64,000 nucleotides of DNA, taken from contig JBBRLP010000009.1 in the NCBI GenBank assembly GCA_038231295.1, positions 1 through 64,000 of the forward strand. The letters run 5' to 3'. The DNA comes from JANXLO01 sp038231295 (GTDB lineage Bacteria; Armatimonadota; Chthonomonadetes; Chthonomonadales; Chthonomonadaceae). Made by a program: the position numbers and the translations under genes. Below, one piece after another: positions 25,342 through 35,400 of this stretch (its first letter is position 1; every line of letters begins with the position of its first letter). Below the pieces are notes generated by a model, which had not been told where the DNA came from, made no database searches, and saw only the letters and a list, made by a program, of their open reading frames with translations.

Positions 25342-27167
25342 CGCTCCCCGGCTCCCACCACTGCCTCCTGCGTCTGTTCCTCTTCCCGCAAGGGATTACG
25401 CAGCAAGCCGTGCAGGTCGGCGTAGCGGCCATCGGTCAGCAGGAGTTCCGCGTGGGTGCCGCTCTCCACGACTTCGCCGCCGTCCAGCACCACAATCTGA
25501 TCGGCGCTCTGGATGGTGGTGAGACGATGTGCGATAACAAGGGTGGTACGGCCCCGCATGAGGCGTTCGAGGGCCTCCCTCACCAGCATCTCGGAGCGCG
25601 TATCGAGGGCGGAGGTGGCTTCGTCCAGGATCAGCAGACGTGGGTCTTTGAGGACGGCGCGGGCGATGGCGACCCGCTGCCGCTGCCCGCCGGAGAGCGT
25701 GATGCCGCGCTCTCCGAGAATAGTGTCATAGCCTTTTTCAAGGGGCAGAATGAACTCCTCGACGTTGGCGGCACGGGCGGCGGCTTCGATCTCGGCGTCT
25801 ATCGCGGTCAGTTTGCCATAGCGGATATTGTCGCGAATAGTGCCGTTGAACAGAATCGGCTCCTGCGGGACGATGCCGATATGCTCCCGCAGTTCTTGCC
25901 GCCGGATGGCCGTAATAGGAACGCCGTCAATCGTAATGCGCCCCGATTGCGGCTCATAGAAGCGGTAGAGCAGCATGGCGAGCGTGGTCTTTCCGGCCCC
26001 GCTCGCCCCGACACAGGCCGTGACTTTACCGGCGGGAAGTTCCAGACTCAGACCTCGTAAGACCGGCGCTTCCGGCGTATAGGCGAAAGCGACGCTCTCA
26101 AAAACGACGTTCCCGGCAGCGTCGGGGAACGGGCCAGCATCCGGCGTGTCTGCCGGTTCCAGCGCGTCGTCGAGGAGGGCGAACAGTCGGTCGGAGGCTC
26201 CCATCGCCCGCTGCAAACGCGAAAACTGAATGGCGATGGAACTCATGGGGCCGCTGATGATGGTGACGGTCATCAGGAAGGCGAGGAGAGACCCGGCGGA
26301 GAGCGAGCCGTTCATCACGCTGCGCCCGCCGTACCAGACGACGCCGAGCAGGACGAGGATGAAACCGGCGAAGGCAATGGTCCCGAACGCGCCCTCCAGC
26401 CGACTGCTTTTCATGCTGAGACGGAAGACGGTATCGAGTTTCTCCCCGGTGCGGTTATCTTCGTGGGCCTCGCGGGCGAAGGCTTTGACCAGCCGGATAT
26501 TGGAGAGGGCCTCATTGATGCCGCCCATCGCGTCCGAGAGGGCATCGAGGGAGGCGCGGGTCATCTTCCGCAGCCGACGGCCCATCACCATGAACATCCC
26601 AACGACGCAGGCGAGCAGACCTACCACCACAACCGTCAGCCGCCAGTCTATGACGACGGCCAGCGCGATCCCGCCGAACAGTGTGACGAGGTTGCCTGCC
26701 AGCCGCACGAGGTCTTCCGTAAGCGTCTGCTGTAAGAGGCTGACATCGTTGGAGAGGAGCGAGGTGAGGTCACCGGAGCGCGTCCGGTCGAAGAAGGCGA
26801 CGGGGAGGCGCTGGAGATGCGCGAACAGCTTCGCCCGCATCTCCTGCACGATCCGGTTGCCCGCGTAAGCCACGACAAGGTACTGCGCGTATCCGAAGAT
26901 CGAGCCGATGACCACCAGGCCGACCAGCAGCAGCGCCAGCCGATCCAGCGTCCCGACGTTATGGGTCTGCAAGACCCGATCCAGTGCGTTCCGCGCCACC
27001 AGCGGCAGCGACAGCGAAATCCCCGTCGAAACGAGCATCAACGCCCCGGCCAGCAGCAGCCTTCCCCGATGCGGCAGAGCCAGTCGCAACAGCCGCCGCA
27101 GAGCCGAGACCGAGATACGTCCTCGCGTCTCCGGCGAGGTAGAGAGGACAGAAGTTTGTTGTTCCAT
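25338..27167 (-). CDS. ABC exporter, fused permease and ATPase (MsbA/BmrA type)
   Basis: A 609-residue half-transporter. Residues about 20-330 hold six transmembrane helices of an exporter-type permease. The ATPase domain (about 350-590) has Walker A GASGAGKTT with K393, the Q-loop GIVPQEPILF, signature LSGGQRQRVAIARA, Walker B LLILDEATSALD, and the H-loop VIAHRLTT. It should work as a homodimer in the inner membrane. The substrate (lipid, drug or peptide) cannot be deduced. It is followed with a 4-bp overlap by ftcD and preceded at 49 bp by the mono-heme protein gene on the same strand. The C-terminal tail (from about 585) is Glu/Gln-rich and variable. Confidence 0.93.
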   Translation of the reverse strand: MEQQTSVLSTSPETRGRISVSALRRLLRLALPHRGRLLLAGALMLVSTGISLSLPLVARNALDRVLQTHNVGTLDRLALLLVGLVVIGSIFGYAQYLVVAYAGNRIVQEMRAKLFAHLQRLPVAFFDRTRSGDLTSLLSNDVSLLQQTLTEDLVRLAGNLVTLFGGIALAVVIDWRLTVVVVGLLACVVGMFMVMGRRLRKMTRASLDALSDAMGGINEALSNIRLVKAFAREAHEDNRTGEKLDTVFRLSMKSSRLEGAFGTIAFAGFILVLLGVVWYGGRSVMNGSLSAGSLLAFLMTVTIISGPMSSIAIQFSRLQRAMGASDRLFALLDDALEPADTPDAGPFPDAAGNVVFESVAFAYTPEAPVLRGLSLELPAGKVTACVGASGAGKTTLAMLLYRFYEPQSGRITIDGVPITAIRRQELREHIGIVPQEPILFNGTIRDNIRYGKLTAIDAEIEAAARAANVEEFILPLEKGYDTILGERGITLSGGQRQRVAIARAVLKDPRLLILDEATSALDTRSEMLVREALERLMRGRTTLVIAHRLTTIQSADQIVVLDGGEVVESGTHAELLLTDGRYADLHGLLRNPLREEEQTQEAVVGAGER

Positions 27168-27216
27168 ACCTCTCTCTTACGTTTTCCGCGTCCTCCGCTA
27201 CGCCTGCCGCAGCGAG

Positions 27217-27978
27217 TTAGAAACTGCTTTTGATGCTGGGCGTAGCGGCAACGGGCGGGAAAACCTGTTTGCTGACGGCGTAGGTCAGGACACCGAGGGT
27301 CGCGCCGCGCTTTGCGCCCTGATGACACTTCAGACAGGAGTCCTTCATCGCCCGCACGGGCCGCATGACGACCAGCCAGTCCTTCGACGCCTGCTCGACA
27401 TCCTGGCCTTTGAGCAGTTTCGGCAGCGCTTTCTGTGAGGCCAGCGCCATTTCCCGATACAGAGCAACTTCCGGGTTCACGGCATCCGGGGCTTTCGTTG
27501 CGAACATATGGCGCAGATTGCCCTGGATCGCAGAGATGAATTCCGCCGGTTCCCGATTGCCTTCGCCCTTGCCGTCCGCTCCGCCGAACGTTCCGGCTCT
27601 GTGAGTTGCAGGAACCGCTCCACCCGGTTTCAGACTGCCCGGCACATGAGTACAGTGAAAAAATCCGATGACGAAATCCCGGTTCGAGTCGGTCGCCTCT
27701 TTATACAGCGCCTGCTCTTTTGGATTGCTCAGGTACATGTGGCCCATGGCCAGATGCCCGCCTGCGGTCGGGAACATTCGGCTCATTCCGAAATTCTTCA
27801 TATCGTCCTGAAAACGGGGCTGCGTGATGCAGTCCAGTACGAGGGCGACTTTCAGAGGCGTATCGGGCTTGCTGACGGACTGGCTGCGCGAAGGCAGCCA
27901 GGCTGTGACCAACAGCAGCGCCGCGCCGCTCACCGCCGCCGCGCTCAAAGTTTTCGGGGAAAGGGTTCGCATCTTCAT
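27217..27978 (-). CDS. Exported mono-heme cytochrome c-like protein (DUF3365-like)
   Basis: About 253 residues from the ATG at 27978, chosen because AGGAAG lies 6 bases upstream; a GTG 30 bases further upstream lacks such a site. A signal peptide or signal anchor lies at about 5-30. Near the C-terminus, DSCLKCHQGAK (C215, C218, H219) is a single CXXCH heme c site. The surrounding sequence, with GAKRGATLGVLTYAVSK after it, resembles the end of DUF3365/Tll0287-like domains, which are redox or sensor modules. Another Cys-His pair lies in FFHCTHVPG. It should be periplasmic and needs cytochrome c maturation genes, which are not in the window. The nearby parvulin isomerase gene on the same strand is probably only a neighbour. 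Confidence 0.7.
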   Translation of the reverse strand: MKMRTLSPKTLSAAAVSGAALLLVTAWLPSRSQSVSKPDTPLKVALVLDCITQPRFQDDMKNFGMSRMFPTAGGHLAMGHMYLSNPKEQALYKEATDSNRDFVIGFFHCTHVPGSLKPGGAVPATHRAGTFGGADGKGEGNREPAEFISAIQGNLRHMFATKAPDAVNPEVALYREMALASQKALPKLLKGQDVEQASKDWLVVMRPVRAMKDSCLKCHQGAKRGATLGVLTYAVSKQVFPPVAATPSIKSSF

Positions 27979-28126
27979 TCTTGTCTTCCTGGCGTTCAGA
28001 AACGCCACATGCAGTCAGGGTCGAAACCAGCAACCTGCTATTTCGCGCCTGACCGCATGAGTCCTGCGTTGTTATGCGATTGTTAGACGAAACAGCCACC
28101 GTAGAGGTAACTGTGTGCGGACAGTT

Positions 28127-29278
28127 TTACTGACCGGGCATCTGCATTCCCATCGGAGGGGCAGGCCGTTCCAGTTTGTTCACGACCGCGTACTTCTTCA
28201 TCAGGTCGCGCAGATAGACCTGCATCTGCCCCGACTCGAAGTTGTCGAGGTACTGCTGCCGCTCGTCCTCGGGAATACCACTGCCTCGCTGCTCCAGTTG
28301 GATCAGGTGGTAGCCGAACTGAGACTTCACCGGCTTGCTGATCTCACCCGGTTTCAACTGATAAGCCGCCGTCTCGAACTCCTTGACGAAGACGCTCCGC
28401 ATCTGCACACCGAGTTCGCCGCCCATCTCTTTTGAGCCTTCGTCCTCGCTGCTCTCTTTCGCCGCCTGCTCGAAGGTCTTCTTCTTGCCTTCGATGTCCG
28501 CCGCGATCTGGTTCAGCTTCACGAGGGCCGCATCATCCGCTTTCTTGATATCCGCCGGACTCTGACCCGGCAGCGCCGCCGGAACTTTGATGAGGATATG
28601 ACGGGCCTTGAAGAAATCGTCCGCCGTGAGTTTGTGACCGAGGCGTTTCTCGATAAAATCCTTCTGCATCAGCGAGAAAAGCTTGGCCTGCACCAGGAAG
28701 TTCTTCCGCAGTGTGTCTCGTGTGACGTTGTTCTGCTGAAGGAACTGCGTGTCGGTGACGCCCTGGGGAATCTGGCCCCGCGTCCGCAGCATCTTGAGGA
28801 ACTGGTCAATCCGCTTGTCCACCTGCGCGGTCGTGACCTCGACGCCCTGTTTCTTCACTTCGCGGTCTACGGCCTCGAACTCCAGCATCGTCCGTAGCGT
28901 ATTGCCGAGCAGCGCCGGATTCTTCTCACGCAGCAGGCCAAGCACTTTGGTCTTCGTCACTGTGTAGCTGCTCTGACCGGTGGGGCCGAACAGCGCCGCC
29001 GCGCCTTCCAGGCCGATTAACTGCGCGACCGTCTGATTGAAACCGGCCGCATTCTCCTTCTGCACTTTCGCGATCACATCGCCGAAGGTGAATTTCTTGT
29101 TGCCAATCGTCCCGACGACCTCCGACACTCCCGCGCCCGCCTTTGCCGAAGCGCTCCCTGTCTTCGCAGGGGCGGACGCCGTCTTCTTTACCGGCTTCAC
29201 TCCCTGCGCCTGCGCCGGAAGCAGCACCATCGTTCCCCAGACGGCTGCCAGCAGAGCCGCCCCGTATCCTATCTTCAA
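28127..29278 (-). CDS. Exported parvulin-type peptidyl-prolyl isomerase (PrsA/SurA-like)
   Basis: About 383 residues from a TTG at 29278, preferred because AAAGGAG lies 6 bases before it and gives a compact signal peptide (KIGYGAALLAAVWGTMVLLP, then AQA). An in-frame ATG at 29320 would add 14 residues. After the signal there is an Ala/Lys linker, then a SurA-like helical region (about 40-220), and a parvulin domain (about 225-330) with ARHILIKVP, GGELGVQMRS and SQFGYHLIQLEQR. A Met/Pro-rich tail ends the protein. It should fold exported proteins, such as the very large secreted proteins encoded next door. The promoter -10 TATAAT is about 105 bases upstream. Confidence 0.9.
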   Translation of the reverse strand: MKIGYGAALLAAVWGTMVLLPAQAQGVKPVKKTASAPAKTGSASAKAGAGVSEVVGTIGNKKFTFGDVIAKVQKENAAGFNQTVAQLIGLEGAAALFGPTGQSSYTVTKTKVLGLLREKNPALLGNTLRTMLEFEAVDREVKKQGVEVTTAQVDKRIDQFLKMLRTRGQIPQGVTDTQFLQQNNVTRDTLRKNFLVQAKLFSLMQKDFIEKRLGHKLTADDFFKARHILIKVPAALPGQSPADIKKADDAALVKLNQIAADIEGKKKTFEQAAKESSEDEGSKEMGGELGVQMRSVFVKEFETAAYQLKPGEISKPVKSQFGYHLIQLEQRGSGIPEDERQQYLDNFESGQMQVYLRDLMKKYAVVNKLERPAPPMGMQMPGQ

Positions 29279-29382
29279 AGAAAACTCCTTTCGAATGCCA
29301 CGCTCTCTCAGAACGTTCATCCTGTCCCGTGTCTGTTATGGTCTGCGCTTACGCGCACTCGTTTCCGAATCACGCCCGAACT

Positions 29383-29388
29383 ATTATA
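29383..29388 (-). promoter_or_regulatory. -10 element for the parvulin gene
   Basis: A perfect TATAAT on the minus strand (in GCGATATAATAG), downstream of the giant-protein terminator hairpin and upstream of both possible starts. No good -35 is found at 16-18 bases, so an activator or extended contacts may be needed. Confidence 0.4.
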
Positions 29389-29437
29389 TCGCAAAACGCC
29401 TGGGATTGCTTACCGCTCGGCCGAAACCAGGTTCAGA

Positions 29438-29476
29438 CAAATGCCAACGCTCCCCGATGGAGGGCGTTGGCATTTG
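29438..29476 (-). terminator. Terminator-like hairpin after the last giant gene of the pilus region
   Basis: A perfect 13-bp stem (CAAATGCCAACGC, 29438-29450, paired with 29464-29476) with a 13-base loop that can pair further (TCC/GGA). It lies 17 bases after the stop on the minus strand. The stem ends in UUUG rather than a long U-run, so strength is uncertain. Confidence 0.55.
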
Positions 29477-29493
29477 CACTGGAGAGGGCTTCC

Positions 29494-32400
29494 TTACCGC
29501 TGATTGCTGGCCGTCGGGTAGAGCTGCGGCGCGATGGTCTCGAAGTAGAGATCGGTCGAACCGGCGCGGGTGCTGCTCCAGAAGATCCAGACCTTGTCCA
29601 GGAACGGGTCTTTGAAGGCGGAGACCTGCCCTTCGCTCACCGCCGAGTCGGTGGGCAGCGCCACCTCCGGCGTCGTCTGATCGCCCTGCTGCGCCGAGGT
29701 GCTGATCTCGTCGCCCCAGGCCACCTGATACTTCAGGCTTCCGGAGTTACCCGTGTTCCCGGAGGTCGGGTCGTAGTAGGTGTAGCTCACGGTGATGGAA
29801 CTGTTCTCGTCCGCCTCGGTGAAGTATATCCGTCCGCGCACCCAGTCTATCTCGTAGGGGCCGACGTTTCCGCCCACCGTGACCGGCGTCATCTGCTGCG
29901 TCCCATTGCCCTGCACCGCACCCAGTTTGACCGGGAACGGCAGCTTGACCATGAGCCGCATCGCCTTGTAGTAGATCGTGGATTTGGCGACACCGCTCGG
30001 ATCGTTCTTGCGGTAGAAAACCCACATCCGGTCTAAGGTCGGCGTTCCGCCGAACACCACCTGCGGCGACACCAACTGCGCCCTGGGATTCAGGCCCCGG
30101 TCGAAGAGGACGACCGGACTGGTGTTGTTACCCGAGGACGTAATGGCGGCGGTCGGACGCAGGGACGGCGCGTTCGGCAGGTTGCCGAAGTTGGCGAGAG
30201 ACGTCCGGTCTATGTTCGAGTCGTCCCGCGACGTATTCAGCCGCATTATGAACGGAATGTAGCTTACCTGGATGCGGTCGGCCAGCGCCGGAGCCACCTG
30301 CGGGAAGCGGATGGTGCCGGAGCGCGAATCTACCGTGATCTGTCCTCCCAGGGCGGAGTCGAAGTAGATAAGGCCCGATGCCTGGTCGTAGCGGCCACGC
30401 TGCGGCAGGTTCGGCATCCCCGGCTGCGCGTTGATGAGAACCGGATTGTTTGCCAGTCCGCCCTGGATCAGGAAGATTTTGATCTGGCTGCCGGGGTCTG
30501 TCGTCGGGTCTTGCAGCAGGCCCTCCGGCCCGGTGCCGAGTTCCCAGGCCGCGTCGCGTCCCTGGTAGGTGTTGCTGCTGCCCAGGCGCGTCAGGACTTC
30601 GCCGACGACCGGCTTGATCGGCAGGATGGTCAGAGTGCCTACCGGCGGGTCGCCTGCCTTCGCCGGGGCAACCCGGTTGATCTTATAGCGGCAGAGCAGG
30701 GTCTCGACCGTCTGACGGCCTTTGAGAACGCCCGTATACACCACGTCAATCACGTCCAGCACCTGGTTCGACCCGTAGGGGTCGGGAATATGGCGATAGA
30801 CGGGCGCGGGATCGCTCTGCCATACCAGCGCTCCCGGCATCGGTAGTTTGAGGTCGCCGAGCGGGTTGCCAGCAGCGTCCAGCAGCCACTTGCTGGTTCC
30901 GTCGAACGGCGTGTTCAGCGCCGTGCTGCCAAGCGCGTTATAGTAGATCGAAGCGTTCGACTGGTTGCCTGCGTGCCAGAAGACATACAGGAACTTCTGC
31001 GCGGGCGCTCCATTGGCGGCAGGCAGTTTGACAAGCAGTGGTCGGGGCGCGAGTTTGGTCAGGCCCGGATCGTTCGGCATGGCGTTGATGTTGCCGGTCG
31101 GGACGCCCGGCGCCGCGCCGCCATTCAGACTTGTCCAGGAGACACGCGAGTCACGCGCTTGCTGCTGTCCACCGGCGGAGGCGACGAGTTTGTCCACCTG
31201 TCCCTGCCAGAAGAGATAGGCTTCGTTGTCGTTGGGGTTCGGGGAGCCGTAGCCGCCGGAGAAGTCCACTGAGGACGCTACCGCCGGATGCGACAGCCGC
31301 ATCGTGTCCACATTCGCCGGTCCCGCGAGGAAGGGCGAGGCGCCCGAAGTCGAGGGGAACAGGCTGGTGATGTTCGCATTGGTATACAACTGCACGACCG
31401 GCACCGACCACCAACTGGAGATTTTGGGCAGTGGCTGACCGTTGGCGAAATCGAAGTCGCCAATGACGATGCCGGTGCCGCCGACCGCGCTGTAGGGAGC
31501 CGAGACATTGCTGTACGCGAGCTGGTAGGGAGCATACGCCTTGAGCAGGCCGGTCGTCGGGTCTATGTAGCCATCCACACCCTGTCGGCGGTTGGTAGAC
31601 CAGTACATGAACAGGTTGCGGTTGAAGACGTTCCCGCCCGTTCCGGGGGCCATGAAGACCGCCGGGAAGGTGTCTGAACCGGGAGGCGTCGGCAGTTCGG
31701 GATGCAACGGGTCGGCCCAGGAGCCAGGCACGTCGAGCATGGGCAGGTCACCGGAAGTGACGCCCCGGCTCAGTTTCGCTTCTCGCACGGTTGCCTTCAG
31801 GATGAACGTCGGGTCGGTGTGCGCCTCGGAGGGCGTTCCGGCCTGTGTGATGTTCAGGACACCGTCATGGCTGGCCGGGAAGTTTGAAGTCGTTCCGGCG
31901 ACGGTCGGATAGTTGCTCAGCCACTCCTGCCATTGCAGGGGCGTGTTGTCCTCATAGGTGTAGATGGGAGCCGAGTAGGTTCCGACCGGAGTTCCGAGCG
32001 GAATCGCCACGCCGATGCGCGGCCGCTGGAAATCCGCCGCGAACAGGGTTCCGGGTACGACAGTGGCGCTGTAGGGCTTATCCGGGATCGTTGAGGAGCG
32101 GCCCTGCGTGTCGCCGACGTGCGGCTTGCCGATGGTCGGCTGCGGCTGTATCTGGTCCTTCCAGCCGAAGATGCCGTTCGCCAGATCGTCTACCGTCGGA
32201 AGCAAGGCTCCGAACTGATTGGCGTTGTCAATATCGGCCTGCACGACGAACGGGTTGTTCAGCGGCCACAGCGCCCGCTCCGAGAACAGGGAGGTCGTCG
32301 GATTGCTGGAACTGCTGATATGGTCGTAGGACGAGATGACGCCGATGTTTCCGACTCCGGGCTGGCCCGAAACGTTCTTGAACGGCAGGGCGAACAGCGG

Positions 32401-35400
32401 CGCGATGGACTGGTTGTTCACCTGGTCGCTGTACATCTTCACTGTCGTCGCGAACGAGCCGTTTTCGACGCCGACCGTCGGGTCGGTGAAGGGCGAGAGA
32501 GCGCGTCCGGTGATCTGCGCCCGGTTCTGGCCGAGCAGTTTCGCCACGCGCACATCCACCAGGTTGACGTTGCTCTCATTGTAGACGGTGAAGGGCCGGA
32601 AGAACTCGCCCTGAAGCGTCGGGTCGTCCCAGATGAACGGCCCCGGCAGGCCCGGTGACATATCCGGTGCGAACGGCACCTGGAAGGAGCGCGGCTGGCT
32701 GTTATTGGTCAGCGGCGTGTAGCCCGTGCCGTGCGGCAGTTTGCCCACGTCCAGCGTCGTCTCCGCGACCCGCATCTTGACGCCCGGTGGCACCGAGACG
32801 CCGACTTCGAGAGCGCGGTACGCCTCGTTCACCCCGGCATTGCTGCCGTAGCGAGCCGCCTGGAAGAAGTTGGTCGGATTGTAGCCGCCTGCCGGTCGGG
32901 GCAGGTCGGGCGGAATGACCCGGATGACCACCGCCGAGACGTAGCCTGCGGCGGGATAGGAGAGCGCGTTGCCCAGCGGCGTCGGCTGCCCGTTCGAGGT
33001 CTGGAGCGGCCCCAGAACCGTCTTATCGTAGTTCTGCGTCACGGTCGGATCGGACGGGTTGCCGCGATTGACCCCCGACATATCCAGGAAGGAGGAGCCG
33101 AACGTCACGCCGTTGAAGGTACGGAGACCGTAGTTGATGTTGGCGGGCTGGAAGCGCGGCACATTGACCGCCATCGTAAACGGCGTCGCCACCAACTGAC
33201 GGGTTCCCGCGATGGCGTCGCTGCCGTTGAACTGGTAGTTCGGCAGTTTCAGTTGAACCGAGCCGCCAATCGCATCCTCATCGCCCTGCGTCTTGCGGAC
33301 GGTGAATGCGGAGGTCGGAATACTCGGGTAGTCCAGGGTATCCTGGGCATCCGTCGGCAGTTGTTCCCAGGGCAGTGGGTTCATGACGGCGGAGCCGGTC
33401 GCGGTCGGGTTCTGGGACGGCGACCAGCCGTGCCAGCCGAGTTTGCGCGTCAGCACCTGAATCTGGAGCGGCTTGCGGCGCAGTCCCCACATATTACTGC
33501 GGTCTACGATATAGAACGCATCCTGTCGGTTGCCTGCGTTGTCCACGCCCCCATACGTCGAGGTGGAACCGTCCGGCACCATCGGCAGCGGCGCGAAGAG
33601 CGACTTGACCGCAGAGTTCGTCGTCACCACGCCCGGAATGACCTGTCGGTTGCCGTTGCCAAGCAGTTCCCCGACGTTGGCGGGTTTGATGGTCAGCGCA
33701 TTCTGCACACTGCCATAGAGACCGACAACGTTCAGGTTGCCCTTGCCCGTCATGTCCGAGTTCAGCGGAATAGTGAGGTCCGGGTTCAGCGGCGAAATGC
33801 TGCGGGTCGTGACCGCGATCGGGTTCGTGATCGAGTAGGCACGTGCGATGCCGAGGATATTCGTCTGGGAGGGCGGCGTCTGGAACGCCGCAATCAGTCC
33901 GGTATAGTCGTGCTGGCCGATGGCATAGGTGGGCGTTCCCGCCGACTGATTGGGGAACGGGGTTGTCGTCATCGTCGCCGGGTCGTAACCCTCAAGGTCC
34001 TGATAGATCTCGGCATGGGCCGTAATACGGTAGCCGCGCACTCCCGGCAGGAAGTTGGCGATGGTGCCGTTGTCCGTCGGCGCTCCCGGATAGATCGGGA
34101 AGGCATGGGAGAAGACCCAGGGATAGACGTTCTTGTCGCGTCCCTGCAGAAGCTGCGCCGCCGGGTTGCCCATGTTCGGGTCTATGCCGAATATCTGGAG
34201 CGTATCGTGTTCGCCGTTGTTGATGGCGACGTCGTCGGGCCAGAGTTCGCCTGCGGCGGCGTGCAGCGCTTTTGTCTGCGGGAAGATGTCCGCCGCATAG
34301 CTGGTCGAAGCGCCGCCGGGCTGCGAGATGGTAAAGGTGACATGGATGCGCGGTGGGCCGGTGCCATGCAGGGGCTTGGTCTTGTCGTCCGTCGGCTGCG
34401 CGTGGTAGACGCCTGCCGCTGAGACATAGAGCATATCCCCCCAGTCGGAACCGTATTCGGTATTGCCGGCAATCAGGTTGCCGGGGTCGGGCAGAACGGA
34501 CTTGGTATACCCACCGCCTGCGTTCTTGCGGTTGGGCGTATTGGTTCCCGCAACGATCTTGTTGTAGCTGTCCTGGCGATAGATGTCGAAGACGCGCAGG
34601 TCAATACTGAGGTTGCCCGCGCCGAGTGCGATCTCCGCCGGTTCGCCGCCGTTGTTCGGTCCCAGCGTATTGCCCAGACCGTTCAGCCCGACTCCGACAC
34701 CGTAGGCGCGGAGCTGGCCGCCCTCGTCGCCTTCGACGATCATACCGGAAGCGAGAGACGCCGACGCGATCCGGTTCGCATTGACCTCATGGTGATGCCA
34801 TATCTCAGAAAGCAGGGTATCCGTGCCAAACGTGCCGGGCTGTGTCGTATCGGGCCGTGCGGTAAGGCCCCAGATTGCGCCATCGTCGTCGGCGAAGACA
34901 AGAGCGGGCTGCGGGTTGATGGTATCTACCGATTCGCCCGGCAGGCCGGTCAGCAGGGTCGCGATGGGGCTGGCGCTGGTGTTCGCGCCGCTGAGAGTGA
35001 TGCCGGAAGCGATGAGTTTACCATTGAAGGCGTTCAGGCCGATGAGTATGCTGTTGCCTTCGAGGACGTAGCAGAAGTCATTGGTGACCGCCGGACTGGA
35101 CGGAATGACGGGTGCAGCGTTCAGCGTCGCCTGACTCATCAGCACGGGAGCCGTGCCATTGAAGCCCGGATCTAGCGCGACAGTCGCGTCGTTCGCGGGG
35201 TCAGCATTCGGTGGGGTCGGCGTATTCGGGAAGACCCATTTCAGCGTATTGGTGGTCGGCGCGGTCGGACTGACGACTGCCGGAACCTCCTGCACCGCGT
35301 AGACGCGGCCTTCACAGGTGAAATAGAGGTAGGGGAAACCCGCACCGGCAGGCTGGAAGATCGCCGCCGTGCTGATCGCACCGCCAAGACCGGTATTGCC

